A stretch of 64,000 bases of DNA from Pithys albifrons albifrons. Its lineage: Eukaryota > Chordata > Aves > Passeriformes > Thamnophilidae. The notes beneath the pieces were generated by a model that searched no databases, was not told where the DNA came from, and was given only the letters and a program-made list of their open reading frames with translations. The stretch is from positions 60,624,299 through 60,688,298 of the forward strand of contig NC_092461.1 in assembly GCF_047495875.1 (NCBI RefSeq). Reading direction: 5' to 3'. Shown piece by piece: positions 11,076 through 24,848 of this stretch (position 1 is the first letter of the stretch; every line of letters begins with the position of its first letter). The translations under genes were made by a program, and so were the position numbers.

Positions 11076-13256
11076 TCTTGTTGGTCACACTTTAGTGACC
11101 TGCTTAATGTTCATACTTTTTCAAACAGATGTGTTACCGTCTTTTAAACACAGTTGTATACTGAAAAATCTGATGTTCATTGTCCAGGTCAATTTAATTG
11201 AAGCTGTTCTTGGAAAAAACCATTTTCTTCCAAGATATTTTCTGTGTTCTATGATGCTTTAGTTTTGTTTGGGGTTTTTTTATCTATTTTATTTATTATT
11301 GTGATTTTCTTTCTTGAGCATTGCCCTGAGCACATTGGAGAGGTTGAAAGTTGGTTGCTATGTAAATAAATTTAGTATTATTCCAGATGTTTGTTTCTTT
11401 TGAGGGCCAAATTCTGCTCACAATTAGACTGGGGAAATGCTGCTGTCTTCAGTGTGATTGCCGCAGCAAAAGGAAAGCAGATACTGACCCTGAGTCTCTT
11501 TTTTAGTCTTTTTTTTTTTTAATCTCACAGCTTTACCATTTTTTATATAAGATAACCCTTTAATTTGTAGATAGTCTCCTAAATCTTCTTTAGTGGAAGG
11601 AATTATATATCTCCTCTCAAGACTCTATTCCACTTCTGCACATGTCCTGTTAATGCTTCCCATTATAGACATTTAGTAATACTGAAGTTCCTACATTAGG
11701 CATCCAAACTCTATATGCTGTACCAAGAGATGAGATGAAAAAGGCTGCTCCAAATCTAAAGAGCAGGTAGCAAAGATATACAGAGAATGCTACAGGGAAT
11801 GAAATAATGCTAAAAGACCTACTGTAGGCCATTTCATAAAGTTCTTTACAAGTTGCATCTTCAGCAATTATTCACTTCTTTCACACAGTATCTGTACTAA
11901 AGTTTTATACTTTTGCTTATTCTGTAGTCTCTGTTTTTATTAAAATTATTTTAAAAGCAGCTCTTTAAAGTACCTTTTCCCCTAAATAAAAGCCTTAAAT
12001 TTGGAGTTCCCGACTCAGGTGTTGGACCAATGCTATCCATGTTGTTCTTCTCACTGGGAAGAGTGACAGGCTCTGAGAACATGCACCAAGCAGACAAATG
12101 TACAACTCACTAAAGAGTGTTAAAAACTGCAGAATACACATTTTGATCTCTTTGGTACAGCAACATTGACTCTATACCTCTCTAGTAACTGAAAAGATAA
12201 TAATAATGGATATGCAGATCCAAAAATAAATGGTCTAAAGTGGAAAATGCCTGCCACACAAGAGGCAAATGGGAAACAAAAAAATTGGGAAACAAAATTC
12301 ATGATTTTTTGCATAATGTATAAAATTATTACTTATTAAATAAAAAATAACAGCAATAATTGCTACTATTCATATTACAGTTTATGAAAAGGTTTTCTGT
12401 CATAGAAACTTACATAATAATTATTAAAATAATTCTAGTAGCAGTTTTAAAATCAGTTTGTCAAACTAGTTTGATCATTTTCACAAGGACCCCACTATAT
12501 CTACAAACAGCTTTTTCTCTGTTTCTATCCAAGTGTTAAATTAAGTGGGAAAGGAGAAGTCCTTCCAACAGACTTCTGGTCAGCAAAGTCTTTTAATTTG
12601 ACAGACTTTGTGGATGCTGGATGTTCTCCAGGGTCCAAAATGTGATTCTTCAAAGTTATGAAGAAAATACCCATGAAAGTTGTTAAAACACTTTTTGACA
12701 ACGTATCTATCTCAACCAGTCCCTATGACCAAGATTTTTGGAAGCTGAGAGATTATATTATATCAAGTGAGTATGCTTTTATCAGCTGGTCTTATTGTGC
12801 TCCATCACTAACAGGCAGATGTCAGACATGGGGCCAGTAAGAACCTTGGTTTGATTTGATAGGTCATTCTGACAAGCACTGCATCTTGAAAGAAAAATGA
12901 GATTCAAACTAGGTAAATGTAGATTAATCTGAGCTTGTAATGTGCAAAACTTTTTGATCAAGTACTTTGCTGGACTACCTTACCCTCCTTCTCAATGTCC
13001 CAAACCTCAACTTCATTTTATCTTGTAGTTTAACATGTAATAAAAAATATTTTACATCTCAAAGAAATTGTCCTTCTTTTCAATGATCACTGTGTTTTGC
13101 CTACTTCATATACAAACCAAGCTTCTGAAGAATTCAAAATGAAATGTTTGAAACTCAACCAATTATATTTAAGGTAACAACTAGAGCTGTCAAGAAACCA
13201 GCAATAGGGCATACTAACATGTCACTCAGTAAAATGTTCTTTCCTGATTAAATGGA
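11076..13256. other. AT-rich stretch, no recognised gene
   Basis: Contains T-rich runs (about 11505-11521) and a very A/T-rich patch near 12310-12440. All open frames are 65 codons or shorter. The left ~100 bp may still be decayed CR1. Confidence 0.55.
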
Positions 13257-13315
<59 letters not shown>

Positions 13316-13317
13316 AT
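13257..13317 (+). repeat. (TAAA)15 microsatellite
   Basis: About 61 bp of uninterrupted TAAA, 15.25 copies, flanked on both sides by AAATGGA. Perfect tetranucleotide runs this long are usually length-polymorphic. Confidence 0.97.
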
Positions 13318-16239
13318 GGAAAATACTGTGAACAAGCTGTCTAGCAGAAAGATTTGTGCATAGAGTAAATTACTGATTTGGGGTTACTTGAAAAAATATT
13401 TGCAAAAGACCTGAACTGTGCCCTGAGCAGAACCCTGCCAAGTCATAATGTGTAGCTGAGAAAGCAGTGACTGCCACAGTTGTCCTACATGATTTAAACA
13501 ATCATGTGTCTTCATCTGTATACCACTTATGTAAGATCATTAACACTCCTGTAGTACCAGTAAAAAATATCAGTATTAAAAATAAATTTTCAGGTAATGG
13601 GAAGATTGGGGTCAGGTAACCTGCTAGACTTGAGGGGTGACATCCACAGAGGGGGCAAACTCAATCATAGAAAAGTGGCTTTGTGGTACATCTTTTCCCC
13701 TTTGCCTCACATAGAAAGCCTATACTACTGAAGAGGTGGAAAGAGAGAGGATAATCAGCAGCTTATCAATATGAAAATATTCATTTTGTAGCTACATCCA
13801 TCAGTACTTCAATTCCTTGTCTTTTCTACCAGAAGAATGAGACAAGCACCAAGCAGAAGATATGCCAAAAGCAGGTTCACAGGAGAAACTATTAGGAGGA
13901 ACTTATGGCAGAAATGTGTGTTTATTTAGTATATCCCTGCATGTCAATTTGCTAACAATTATTAGCCACTTTAAAAATATTTTCTAAATAACAAGGAGAT
14001 AGAGAAAATTAAGCAGGCCTTAGAGAGCAACTTAGCAGCTCCAGCATGACCTAACTCATGCAATTGTCCCCTAAATATCCCATCAATCTGCATAAGCTTA
14101 CAGGAGGCAAGTGCATATGTTTCCCATTTGAGGTTAATTATACAAAATTAAAGCTGTTCCATGACCATAGGAACTGATATTTGGTTTCCAGTAGCTTTGT
14201 GTCTTGTGGCTGGCTGAATGTTTTACTGAACCATAAGAAGGCTGTCTAGTAGAGAGCAATTTTGACTAACAAGTGGGGTTTTCTGGTATCTGATGAAGTT
14301 CAAACTCGCATTTCACACTTTCCCCATACACTGGTCATTCAAAGATCTCTCTCTCCATTTTTTCCTGACTCATCTCACTACTAGCCTGAACATAGCTACT
14401 GTTATGAATGATTCTGCCTGGTATTCAGCAAATGAAAATGCCAGAATTGCTAGTAACTGCTAATTACCCAACAAACTAAATTAATGGTTGCAAGCTGCAT
14501 TCTTTTCAGATCTAGCCATTTACTGAAAATTAATTTGTCTGCCTAGCTCATTACAGTGGAAATAGCACTCACATCCAAGCAAGATCTGAAGTGTTGTGAC
14601 TAGCAAATACTGAAAGTCCTTTCACATTTATGCAAGTATTGCACATTATAGGTAGAAAAGCTAAATGACACCAAATGGCTTTGCATGGGAAAGAGACCTG
14701 GCATAACACCAGTTAGAAAATCTGCCAAAATATTACTTTGTTTAAATTGGCCTAATGCTTTTCAGACCCCGATATCTTTGACTTATGTCCCTGCCAAGAA
14801 GATTATGAAGTGCTGAGTTGTTTAAGAACATTGTATCTTGATTTGTTCTAGTAGCTTTACCTTTCAAAATGTGGTAAAACTTTCTGATGTGAGAATAAGC
14901 ATTTAACTAGAAGAAGCATAGAGCTACAAAAATGAGAATTCACAATTGTTCCTTGAGTCAGTCATCATAAAGGTTTGGACAGCTTGGGATAGGCTCTAAT
15001 GAGAAAGATAGAGTCCAAGTTTATTCTTTTCCTCTCTTTAGTAGGAATTTTGTTAAAAGAAAATCCCACACTTTCTCCTTATAAACATTGTACCACAGTT
15101 TCCTTAGCTTAATGCAAAAGAATCTGCTCCAATAAACTCAAGAATTGTTCAAGTCAGAAAGGCTCCCATGAATATTAATTCATATTTTTAAAATCATGTC
15201 TATTAGTGCTAATGTTTTTAACTTGATTAAAACCTCACACTTTATGTGTGTTTACTAAAACTGAAAACTCTATCCTATTTATAACTGGAAAACCTGATTT
15301 ATGAGTAAGTTTCATGCATCAGTCAGTCATGGAGTAGTACAATTACAAGAAAATGAATGGCAAGAAAATGAATGGGAATTTTTGGATTGAAATACCACGT
15401 ATAGTCTGCTTCTAGTCATCTCTACAAAGGGATTTGTGCAGAAAATGAGAATCAGATATGGTCATATGACTATGCTTTGAGTTATACCCTGATTTTTTGT
15501 TTTCCCAGTTGAAATTGGGATTTTATTTTTCTGTGCTGAGTTACATGCAAAGATTCAATTAAATTATGTCAAACACATTTTCAGTGTAAGTATCTGACAT
15601 TTTTATTATTTACCCAGAAAGGAACTCTAAGGAATGTTTCTTATAGATCTTACTGAGGTCTTTCACCCTTTGCAATCAAAAGAAGTAGCCCCCGTGACAC
15701 CTAACAGGATTTGAAAAGCATCAGGATTCAAATGAGAGATGTGATTAGCCTGCGAACCCCATAGAAGTGCCCAATTTGCACAGGTCTCCTCATCTGATAG
15801 TAAAAGGGACTAATCCCTACCTCCATGAGGTCAATAGTAAAATCTATGTATTTTTAAATAGCAAATACTGAATGTTTATAGTACCCACAGACAAGAAGCC
15901 TGAAAACAGAAAAAGTGCTGAATACAAGCAGCTGACTGGAAATACATTTTCTCAGATATAATGCCACACTAAGATGAATTATAATTCTGTTAACTGTATC
16001 ATAGTTAATGTAATCAATTATTATTTTAAATATGTTAATATACAATAATTAGTTAAGACCATTTCACATTTCAGAATCCATTTCCATGGACATATGTTCC
16101 AGTTACAGGAAATCTCACTTACTACATAGTATCAAGTTTTTTAACATTTAGAAACTTTATGACAACACACTTGAATCCAATCTGAAGAAACATCTACAAC
16201 GTGCAGCACTTGGTCAGAGTTATTATTGTGGGGCTGCCA
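13318..16239. other. AT-rich stretch, no recognised gene
   Basis: No exon or retroelement was recognised. It includes a small 15-bp tandem duplication at 15346-15375 and a run of homeodomain-like TAAT cores near 14460-14560. It ends where the CR1 inserted. Confidence 0.55.
15346..15375 (+). repeat. Perfect 15-bp tandem duplication
   Basis: CAAGAAAATGAATGG occurs twice head to tail (15346-15360 and 15361-15375) with no mismatch, so it is likely recent. Confidence 0.95.
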
Positions 16240-18347
16240 TGCACGAGGGGGAGTTGCGCAGTGAAACCATTTCAACACTGGACTTCCAGAGAGCAGATTT
16301 TGGCCTATTCAAAAAACTAATTCAGAGTATACTCTGGGAAACAACCCTTAAAGGCAAGGGGGTCCAGGAGGATTGGACATGTTTTAAGAAGAAAATTTTG
16401 AGTGCACAGCAACAGGCTATACCAGTGTGCCAAAAGGCCAGCCAGAGGGGAAGACGGCCGGCTTGGTTAAATAGGGAGATTCTGAAGGAAATCAGGGATA
16501 AAAAGAAAGTTTACAGACTGTGGAAAAAAGGGCTGGCTACTTATGAAGAATGCAGGAAAAAAATTAGGGAAAGAAAAGTGGAATTCGAAGTTAATTTGGC
16601 TAATTCAGTTAGGGATAACAAAAAGCCCTTCTATAAATACATTAATAACAAAAGGAGGGGCAAGGAAACCCTCCATTCTCTGTTGGACTTGGAGGGAAAT
16701 ATAGTTAACAAAGATGAGGAGAAGGCTGAGGTACTTAACACCTACTTTGCCTCAGTTTTTAGCAGTAAGACAGGTGGCCCTCAAGACAACTGGCCTCTGG
16801 AGCTGGTAGACAGGGAGAGGGAGCTGAATAGCCCTCCTGTATTCCAGGAGGATATAGTTAGTGACTTACTGAGCCAGCTGGATCCTCACAAGTCTATGGG
16901 ACCAGATGGGATCCATCCCAGAGTGATGAAGGAGCTGGCAGAAGAGCTTGCCAAACCACTCTCCATCATCTTCCAACAGTCCTGGCTCTCTGGGGAGGTC
17001 CCAGATGATTGGAAATTGGCCATTGTCACCCCAATCCCCAAAAAGGGCTGCAAGCAGGACCCTGGCAACTACAGGCCTGTCAGCCTGACCTCTGTGCCTG
17101 GCAGGGTTATGGAGCAGTTCATCCTGAGTGCAATCACACAGCACCTTCAGGATGGACAAGGGATTAGACCCAGCCAGCATGGGTTTAGGAGGGGCAGGTC
17201 CTGTCTGACCAACCTGATCTCTTTTTACGATCAGGTGACCCACCTGGTGGATGAGGGGAAGGCTGTGGATGTGGTCAGTCTGGACTTCAGCAAGGTCTTT
17301 GACACTGTCTCCCATAATATACTCCTGGAAAAGCTGGTAGCCCATGGCTTGGACAAGTGTACCCTCTGCTGGATTAGGAGCTAGCTGGAGGGTTGGGCCC
17401 AGAGAGTGATGGTGAACGGAGCTGCATCCGGCTGGCAGCCGGTCACTAGTGGTGTTCCTCAGGGGTCTGTGTTGGGTCCAGTCCTGTTTAACATCTTTAT
17501 TGATGATTTAGATGAGGGGATTGAGTCCATCATCAGCAAATTTGCTGATGACACCAAGTTGGGAGGGAGTGTTGACCTGCTGGAAGGCAGGAGGGCTCTG
17601 CAGAGAGATCTGGATAGACTTGAGAGATGGGCTGATTCCAATGGGATGAAGTTCAACAAGGCCAAGTGCCGGGTCCTGCACTTTGGCCACAACAACCCCC
17701 TGCAGCGCTACAGGCTGGGCACAGAGTGGCTGGAGAGCAGCCAGGCAGAAAGGGACCTTGGAGTACTAATTGACAGGAAGCTCAGTGTGAGCCAACAGTG
17801 TGCCCAGGTGGCCAAGAAGGCCAATGGGATCCTGTCCTGTATCAAAAATAGCGTGGCCAGCAGGACCAGGGAAGTGATCCTTCCCCTGTACTCTGCATTG
17901 GTGAGGCCACACCTTGAGTACTGTGTTCAGTTCTGGGCCCCTCAGTTCAGGAAAGATATTGAGGTGCTGGAGCGGGTCCAGAGAAGAGCAACAAGGCTGG
18001 TGAAGGGACTGGAGCACAAGCCCTATGGGGAGAGGCTGAAGGATCTGGGGTTCTTTAGCTTGGAGAAGAGGAGGCTCAGAGGTGACCTCATCACTGTCTA
18101 TAACTACCTGAAAGGGAAGTTCTAGCCAGGTGGGGGCTGGTCTCTTCTCCCAGGCACTCAGCAATAGGACAAGGGGGCACGGGCTTAAGCTCTGCCAGGA
18201 GAAATTTAAGATGGAGATCAGAAAAAATTCTTTCCAGAGAGAGTAATCAGGCATTGGAATGGGCTGCCCAGAGAGTTGGTGGATTCCCCATCCCTGGAGA
18301 TTTTTAAACTGAGATTGGATGTGGCACTGAGTGCCATGACCTGGTAA
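16239..18347 (+). pseudogene. CR1 ORF2 remnant: reverse transcriptase with one nonsense codon and two frameshifts
   Basis: Encodes the reverse transcriptase half of CR1 ORF2, which would copy CR1 RNA at a nicked chromosomal target. Visible motifs in order: KSMGPDGIHPRV, NYRPVSLTSVPG, QHGFRRGRSCLTNL, the catalytic aspartate of motif A in VSLDFSKVFD, the template-grip [15 protein letters not shown], the catalytic FADD in [11 protein letters not shown], then [13 protein letters not shown] and the C-terminal [16 protein letters not shown]. Breaks: a TAG at 17382-17384 where CR1 has tryptophan, between motifs A and B; a frameshift near 18120 giving an early stop at 18123-18125; and a second shift near 18242 returning to the original frame up to the stop at 18345. 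Both catalytic centres are intact, but the protein cannot be made in one piece. The endonuclease domain is absent. The ATG at 16239 is incidental, not a native start. Confidence 0.95.
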
Positions 18348-18420
18348 ATGGACCAAAGGTTGGACTTGATGATCTTGGAGGTCTTTTCCAACCCAATCGA
18401 TTCTATGATTCTATGATTCT
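16240..18420 (+). mobile_element. 5'-truncated CR1 LINE with readable reverse transcriptase
   Basis: Best preserved CR1 of the window, about 2.2 kb against roughly 4.5 kb for a full CR1. It lacks the 5' UTR, ORF1 and the endonuclease part of ORF2, and begins just before the STLDFQRADFGLF segment that follows the endonuclease. The ORF2 stop is at 18345-18347. A short 3' UTR follows, with GGTTGGACTTGATGATCTTG, and ends in 2.6 copies of the octamer ATTCTATG (18400-18420), the hallmark of CR1 3' ends used for target-primed reverse transcription. No target-site duplication was seen, as is usual for CR1. Confidence 0.96.
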
Positions 18421-21400
18421 AACACAAAATAATGGAGATAACCGCAGTCTACACGACACTGAGAACCATCAGAATAATCATAGGTCTTCTAGAAAAGAAA
18501 GCCTGCTACAAAACATAGTTGACAGATTATAAAGCAAGCTTGGTAGGTGCCAAACCTCTTCAAAAAGGCAAGAAACAAAAGAAGATAAAGTTTTAGAATG
18601 GTAGTCAGGGCATAGATGAAAAAAATTAGTTAATAAATGCTGTTGTGTAAGGGGGACCTCTCATTTGAGATCTTTCCTAAGGTTTGACACATTTTTCAAA
18701 GACATGCATTTCTCCAGAATGCACTAGTAATGAACAGGTTATGTCATTCAGTTTTTGAATACATATCTTCCAAACTTTCGGAACTTAATTCAGCCAGATT
18801 TTTCTGAAATCTCCCTAATTATATGACAATTTTAGTGAAAGTGATGCATTTAAACATATCCATTACTTCCAAAATATATGCCTCCAACAATGTTCTTGGC
18901 CCATAAGAAAGAAGGATACCCACTAGTAAACATGCATATGTTTCATTCAATGTAATAAAATACAAAGAAGCTGATATTTTCCAATGAATCTTGAGAATTC
19001 TAAGATTTCACTACACTTACCACTAGTCCTATCTAAAGACTGAGAAAGGGATTGTAATTTTGCCTTGTCTGATTTTAAAATGGTGTGATTAAAATGTGAC
19101 TTGAATAAAAATTGGGTGAGTTTTGTTTGGGTGGGTTTTTTTGGGGTTGTTTTGGTTTTTGGTTTTTTGGGTTTTTTTTTGTTTTTTATTTCTGGCATAA
19201 TAAGCCTCTAATTCAGAAAATTCCATAAACATGTACTTTCTTAGAGGTATATCAGTAGTCCCACTACTCATGAGCTTAAAATTAAAGACATGCCTGAACT
19301 GCATTTTGGCTGAGACTCAAAATTAAGCCTAATTCCAGTTCAGTGATTAAAGTCACACTAAGCTAGTAAGAACAGAGACAGACTCTTGTTTAAGCTTCCT
19401 GAGCCCTGTTGACTTGACCCTGATGTGTCTTGGTATTAAATTCAAAGCTGGCATAGAAAATCTAACTTAGTTTTGCTCCTAGCTTCTAGTTCAAGGACAC
19501 CATTCTTCTGTCTCTTTTTTAAATACTTCAAAAACATGCAGACTTCTCTTAATCAAATTAAAATATGGCAGTGACATGTAAGTGCCGTTTCCTGTCTTTA
19601 AATGTCAACATTATAACACTGGTATTGCATTCAGTGTTATACAGAGAAATGTGAGTCCTGAAGGGACAAATTCTATTTGTAATCACATTTAACATGGGAC
19701 TCGAAGGAAAGGTAATGTTCTGGGATTTTACAAAACAGCTGGCAGAAAAAACATTTGAGTTTGATTTTGTACGACTGGAAATTTGGTTCCTGCTGCTGAA
19801 TTCAGACTGTTCAAGCTTTTCTAACATTAATATTCAAAGTAATTTATAACTAAATTTATCTCCAAAGAAGTATAACATAGGAAGCTATAATTGTATTTAA
19901 ACAAGGTTTTGATGCACATGAACAACTGTGGCAGCCTAACTACATATCCACGCACAAAAATTCCTAGTTTCAAGATGGAAAATCAGTAAATAGTACTTGC
20001 AAATGAACAAAGTGTACAGAGATCACCCACTCAAATTTCTCAAAACATGGTCTCAGAAAACAAATGAAGGGGAAAGGCTTTCAATCTATCTTTCCTAAGT
20101 TAAGGGTTCTGTTTCCCCAGCTGAAGACATAACAGCTAAAAAACCCCAATTCACAGTGTCTTGGTTTATCTGTTTGTCAGGGAATTATGTGTTTGTTTAT
20201 GACAGTTGATAATATTCACAATATTCAAGTTGTTGCAACTCTGGAAAAAATCAGCAATGGAAATATACTTGGTCTGAAGGAGAAATGCAAGATGCTGGTT
20301 ATTTTGAACAATACCTCAGATGTCCTGCAAAATTTGGATGGTTTTCCTCAAGTATCTGTTCAACTCCAACCATTCAAAGATTAGAACTTAAATATTTTCA
20401 TCTTGGACCATGATAAATGGTGAAATGCCAAATTTCTAGGAAGAAAAACTTTTAAAATTTTATTCAAAAATTTCTCCAAGACTTTTTTTTGTATTTGAGG
20501 AATTTAACATTTTCATGATGAAGTTTTTGCAGTGGTCTGATGTATTCAGTCAGTTTAACACTGAACAAATACCTGGTTTATGATAAAGCTGATAAAAACC
20601 AATCCAGGATCAAGATTTCCATCATTTTAGGCATTGAACCAATAAAGTAGTATCATCTTCCAAACAGGACTTACAGGTAGTATTAAATAGTTAAGTAAAA
20701 TACCCACTAGGAGAAAGTAATTATTTTTTTAAAAGAAAAAGTAAACATCACCAGATTCCAATGTTTTCACATGTCAGCATCAGCTTATTTTCAAGTTAGT
20801 CAGATGTTCAGGTTTCAAAGGTAAGACTAAGCCTAAGTTTTCCCTCTCTTAACACAATGCAAATCTCTCATACACTTGCACATTAAGAAAAATCTATATG
20901 TAGTTCTTAAAATAATATTCAAGTCACAGTTATCTCAAGAATAGTGTAAGAAGAAAACCAAAACCCATCCAGAAAATGAGGCAAACCATGTTCTTTGATT
21001 TCTTTGGTCTGCTAGCAATAGCATTTTCCCCCCTTCACATTCATCCCCACATTTAAGCTGCTTATCCCATTCATGCAAGCAGCATCTCATCCATCCATGT
21101 GATTTGACATTTTCTACTGCTGTGTATATTTCATCTGGCTGCTGAAGGGGCTACTGCACTATTCTTTAAAAAACAGCAATGCATGCTGAATATCGGCTAC
21201 AGCCAATGCAGATACTAGAATAACAACAGGCTTTTGTAATGTATTTCTATATAATATTCTATCTTCAATAGTATTTTTCTCCATAGATATTAGGGCAAAA
21301 AAAGCTACAAGAATCAAGTAGATTTTTTCCATCTGCTTGGCAGACACTTTTATAAAAAAAAAGACAAAAAAGTAGAAGCACATGACTGAAGACCATATTT

Positions 21401-22527
21401 CTGGTCACATCTTCTCCAACTGCAACCACTCCACAAGTAGTTGGGCCATAAGGGACCAACAGGACATAAGGGATGCTGTATTCATACACATTTTCTTGGG
21501 TCATGAATGAATCATTCAAAACTGTAAGCAGCATCTGCCAGCCTCACTGGTCTGACCTTCCAAAGCTTCTTCATATATAAGCATTATGCAAAGTGTGCTT
21601 CCAAGTTTTTCAAGCCACCATATCAAATCTCCAGTTCCAGAAACGTAAGTTTAGTTTTTGGCTTTTATCCAAGTAAGGAATATGAACATGAAAAGAACAA
21701 ATCTCACCAAATGTTCTTTTTCTTCCTCACTTATTTTCTTTTCTCCCTCTTAGCTTTCTTTCCCCTACATCTTCTCTTTTTCTAGCTATGTTATTAAAAA
21801 GATGATAGAGGAATTAATTTATACATTTTCAGACAAAGAAGAGGAAAATTATATAAAGAAAAAGTAAAACTGACTGTTAAAGAAATGAATAATCAGTCTA
21901 GTTTAATTCCAGAATTTTAGTAAAAGATAGAGGCTATACATTATAAGTCAAAAAACGTAATTATTAAAACACATGTCAATGTTAGTTATTGAAGTTATCA
22001 AATAATATTTTCATGAAGCACATGCCTTTCTACCACAGTTCCTTTCATTTCAGTGGGAGACTGCTGAATTTATTGTAGAAACCAAGCTAAAAGCTACATA
22101 TGTTGCAGAAATGGTTCAACTATGTAAACATATTAAATCAGTGTTTTCCTACCCAAAACATGAGGGGAAAAAAAAGACACACCGATAGGCACATCTAGAA
22201 CAATTGAATACCCTTTGTTACACGCCTCCCACCTTATCAACTTGTGTTGGAAGCTACTCACAGCAAGGTCTGCATCACAGTCTGCTTAAACACTGTGTTT
22301 GGTGCAGTGGAGTCACAATATTATTTAGTCAGAGCACAGACAGTGACATTACCCAAGATGAGAGAAACCTGGGCTACTCTACACACCAGCTCCGTCTGCC
22401 TATGACATGTGATCATCAGTGTAGTATGTGATTATCACATAAGCATATGACAAAAATGTCCTGAACAACCTCTGTTAAAATAACCATGCTCAGGAAAGGC
22501 AGTTGTAAGGGCAGGAGTGATACAGGG
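18421..22527. other. AT-rich stretch, no recognised gene
   Basis: Holds a G/T-rich tract at about 19111-19192 and otherwise no repeat I can name. The longest open frames are 89 codons (19558-19827 and 21265-21534, both minus), with no family resemblance. Confidence 0.55.
19111..19192 (+). repeat. G/T-rich low-complexity tract
   Basis: Runs of T broken by GGG, GGGTGGG and GGGG. Its complement is a lysine/proline/threonine-coding illusion (KKPKKPKTKTTPKKP) caused by the base composition, not a gene. Confidence 0.8.
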
Positions 22528-22560
22528 GAAAAAAAAAAAAAAAAAAAAAGAAAAAAAAAG
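22527..22560 (+). repeat. A-rich tract (21 A, G, 9 A)
   Basis: A21 then G then A9. It could be a simple repeat or the tail of an old retroposed sequence, but nothing recognisable lies upstream. Confidence 0.9.
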
Positions 22561-24813
22561 TGAAAATTACACTGACAAAGATTAAAATGCTGCCATGGAT
22601 GTAGAGACTTCTCTGAGTAATACCAGGAAGTCTGGATATGTTCCCATCCAGAGCTGCTCAGAGCTGCAATTCTTTTAAGCACAACTCCCTGAGGAATAAG
22701 GCTTGTGAGATAACTGGTAGAATAACAGTGAGAAAAAGAACAATATGCTCACAAGTACTGGGAATAGAATTGTCATTAATATATGCCATTCTTGTATTAT
22801 GTCAGGTTTATACTTTGTTCCCTAATCTTACTAAAAAATTCATGAAGATTTAGACTTGACTGAAGAATGGCTGTATTTCATCTGTAGACTGCTGGGTAAG
22901 ACTTAGATAAACAGTGAACTATTCAATTTTTTCTATTCCTCTTTTAATGTTTGCATGTCTGTCCTCTATGGTGCCTACATAATTTGCTCTTCAAAACAAA
23001 AAATCCAAGAAAGCTTACTTAAAAACCAACCAAACCAAACCAAAAAAATAACAAAAACATCAACAACCATAAAAAAAATAGAGCTGAGTTGCCATTAATT
23101 TCAATAACAGAATTTCAAGGCTTGCAGTGAAGGTACAGGTTACCACAAGATGAAAGACTGAAGATACAGAGGAAATGCTCACAGCTGAAATAAATGAAAT
23201 ATGCTTTCCCATATCATGTGGGACAAATGACTCTGCTGGGAAAGCCCCAGCTGTGGTGAAGCTTAAGGAGTCAACCTGATATATGCACTCTACCTCCACC
23301 AGAAATCCTATGGTCCTGTTCTCAGTTATCTGAGATTCTGAGGGGAAAATGAGAGGAGGGGAGAGGGGGAAGGGTACTTTGTTATTCTATTCTTCTATTC
23401 TTCCTTTCTTGTTCTTTTTCCCTCATGCACTTTGCATCTTTTGTAACTGTGATGTAAACCCAACAAAAGACAGCTGAAAGCAGGTATTGAAATCAATGCT
23501 GACAAATGCCTCTATATGCCTAGCTGGGCTATTAGAACATAGGCTGCTCTTGAGCTCCTCTGCTCATGAATGTCTGAGTCAGCACCTCAGGCAAATGTTC
23601 CATTTTCTGGCTTGTTTCTCTTTCCTGACCCCTTCTTTGAACGTTTTCTACTATGGTCCCCCAGGAAACAGAACAAGGGAGAGTAGCAACAGAAAATCCG
23701 GGAAGTCCAAGCCAGCTCAACTGTCTTCTCTTTTTGTCCCAGAAAAGCTAATAATGTTTTTCATATAATCTAAAAGTCAGTTGAGGAAGGGAATTTCCCT
23801 ATAAAAATTCCTTGAAGATAAAAGGGAGAGGGGTAATGTTTAACTGCAAGTTTTACTTAATATTGCAAGCAATTTAACCATTTTCCCTTGGGTCTGTAAT
23901 CGAAGGATAGACTTGGAATGGCAGTTATTACAATGGGGCTTTGCCAGCAATAACTTGAAACAAAACTCCAGACCATGCTTCACTGTTTATGTTGTAACTG
24001 TGAACACGGGTTATGTTAACATCATCTCTTTTGGTGGGCCTCAGACACCCTACCTTCAACACAACACTTAGCTTACTATTGCCAAGTAAAAATATAACTA
24101 ATTTTTGCTTTCTATAGTGTAATAACACCATATAAGAGCACATCCCCAACTGCTTATAACTTTGCTAAATATTAACTCTTTGCACTTTGAATCATTCCCT
24201 GCTGTGTATACTTCAGAGACTTTTGCTGGAGAAAGTGTCAGCTAAGGCGCTTCAGTCACTTCCAAGAAATAGGTTTCCAAGAATTATGATTAAAAAGTGT
24301 TGGGACAAGGAGTGAGGCAAGATGGGATACCGAGATGACTGGACAGGAGCCCATGGGGCACAGATCCTGAGCAAAGAAGGATAAGCAATTACATTATTTA
24401 TCATAATGCACACTCATAATGAGACTGAGTTAAGGTGGCAAAGGGAACTTGCAATTCTTGGACTTCATAATTCATAAATGCTTGACTTGCAATGTTAATA
24501 CTGTTATTTTAATGTGGCATTTTGGTATATATTATTTTCTAAGACATTGTTATAGAAAGAACCAAAACACTTCTCTTCATTGTGAAAATGAACCATTTAG
24601 GAGGTTGTGAATCTTTATGTAGAGTTCAATTTCTATCTGAAAGTGCCATGTGCACATACTAGTTCACTGCATTGAAAATGCATGCATGGTTAACAAGCTA
24701 CCCAGGAGTGCACTGTCATTTGAAAGCAACCACAGAAATACAATATTTCTGATCTACCCTCTCCATGACAGGGGATCACTCTTGAATACATCTTTAAATA
24801 AAATTAAATTTAG
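22561..24813. other. AT-rich stretch, no recognised gene
   Basis: Includes an A/C-rich patch (AACCAAACCAAACC-like, about 23024-23070). A 93-codon frame at 23487-23768 has no recognised relatives or splice sites. Confidence 0.55.
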
Positions 24814-24848
24814 GAAAAAGAAAAAAGAAAAAAAAAAGAAAAAATAAG
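24814..24848 (+). repeat. A-rich tract
   Basis: AAAAAGAAAAAAGAAAAAAAAAGAAAAAAT-type low-complexity DNA. It accounts for the lysine run at the end of a short open frame here. Confidence 0.85.

Noticed and set aside
13257..13317. CRISPR-like or satellite array
   Set aside because: It is a simple tetranucleotide repeat with no spacers.
16866..17345. 159-codon minus-strand open frame
   Set aside because: It is the shadow of the CR1 reverse transcriptase on the opposite strand, which has clear RT motifs.
22527..22560. A-rich tract as the tail of a processed pseudogene
   Set aside because: No recognisable coding sequence lies upstream and no target-site duplication was seen.
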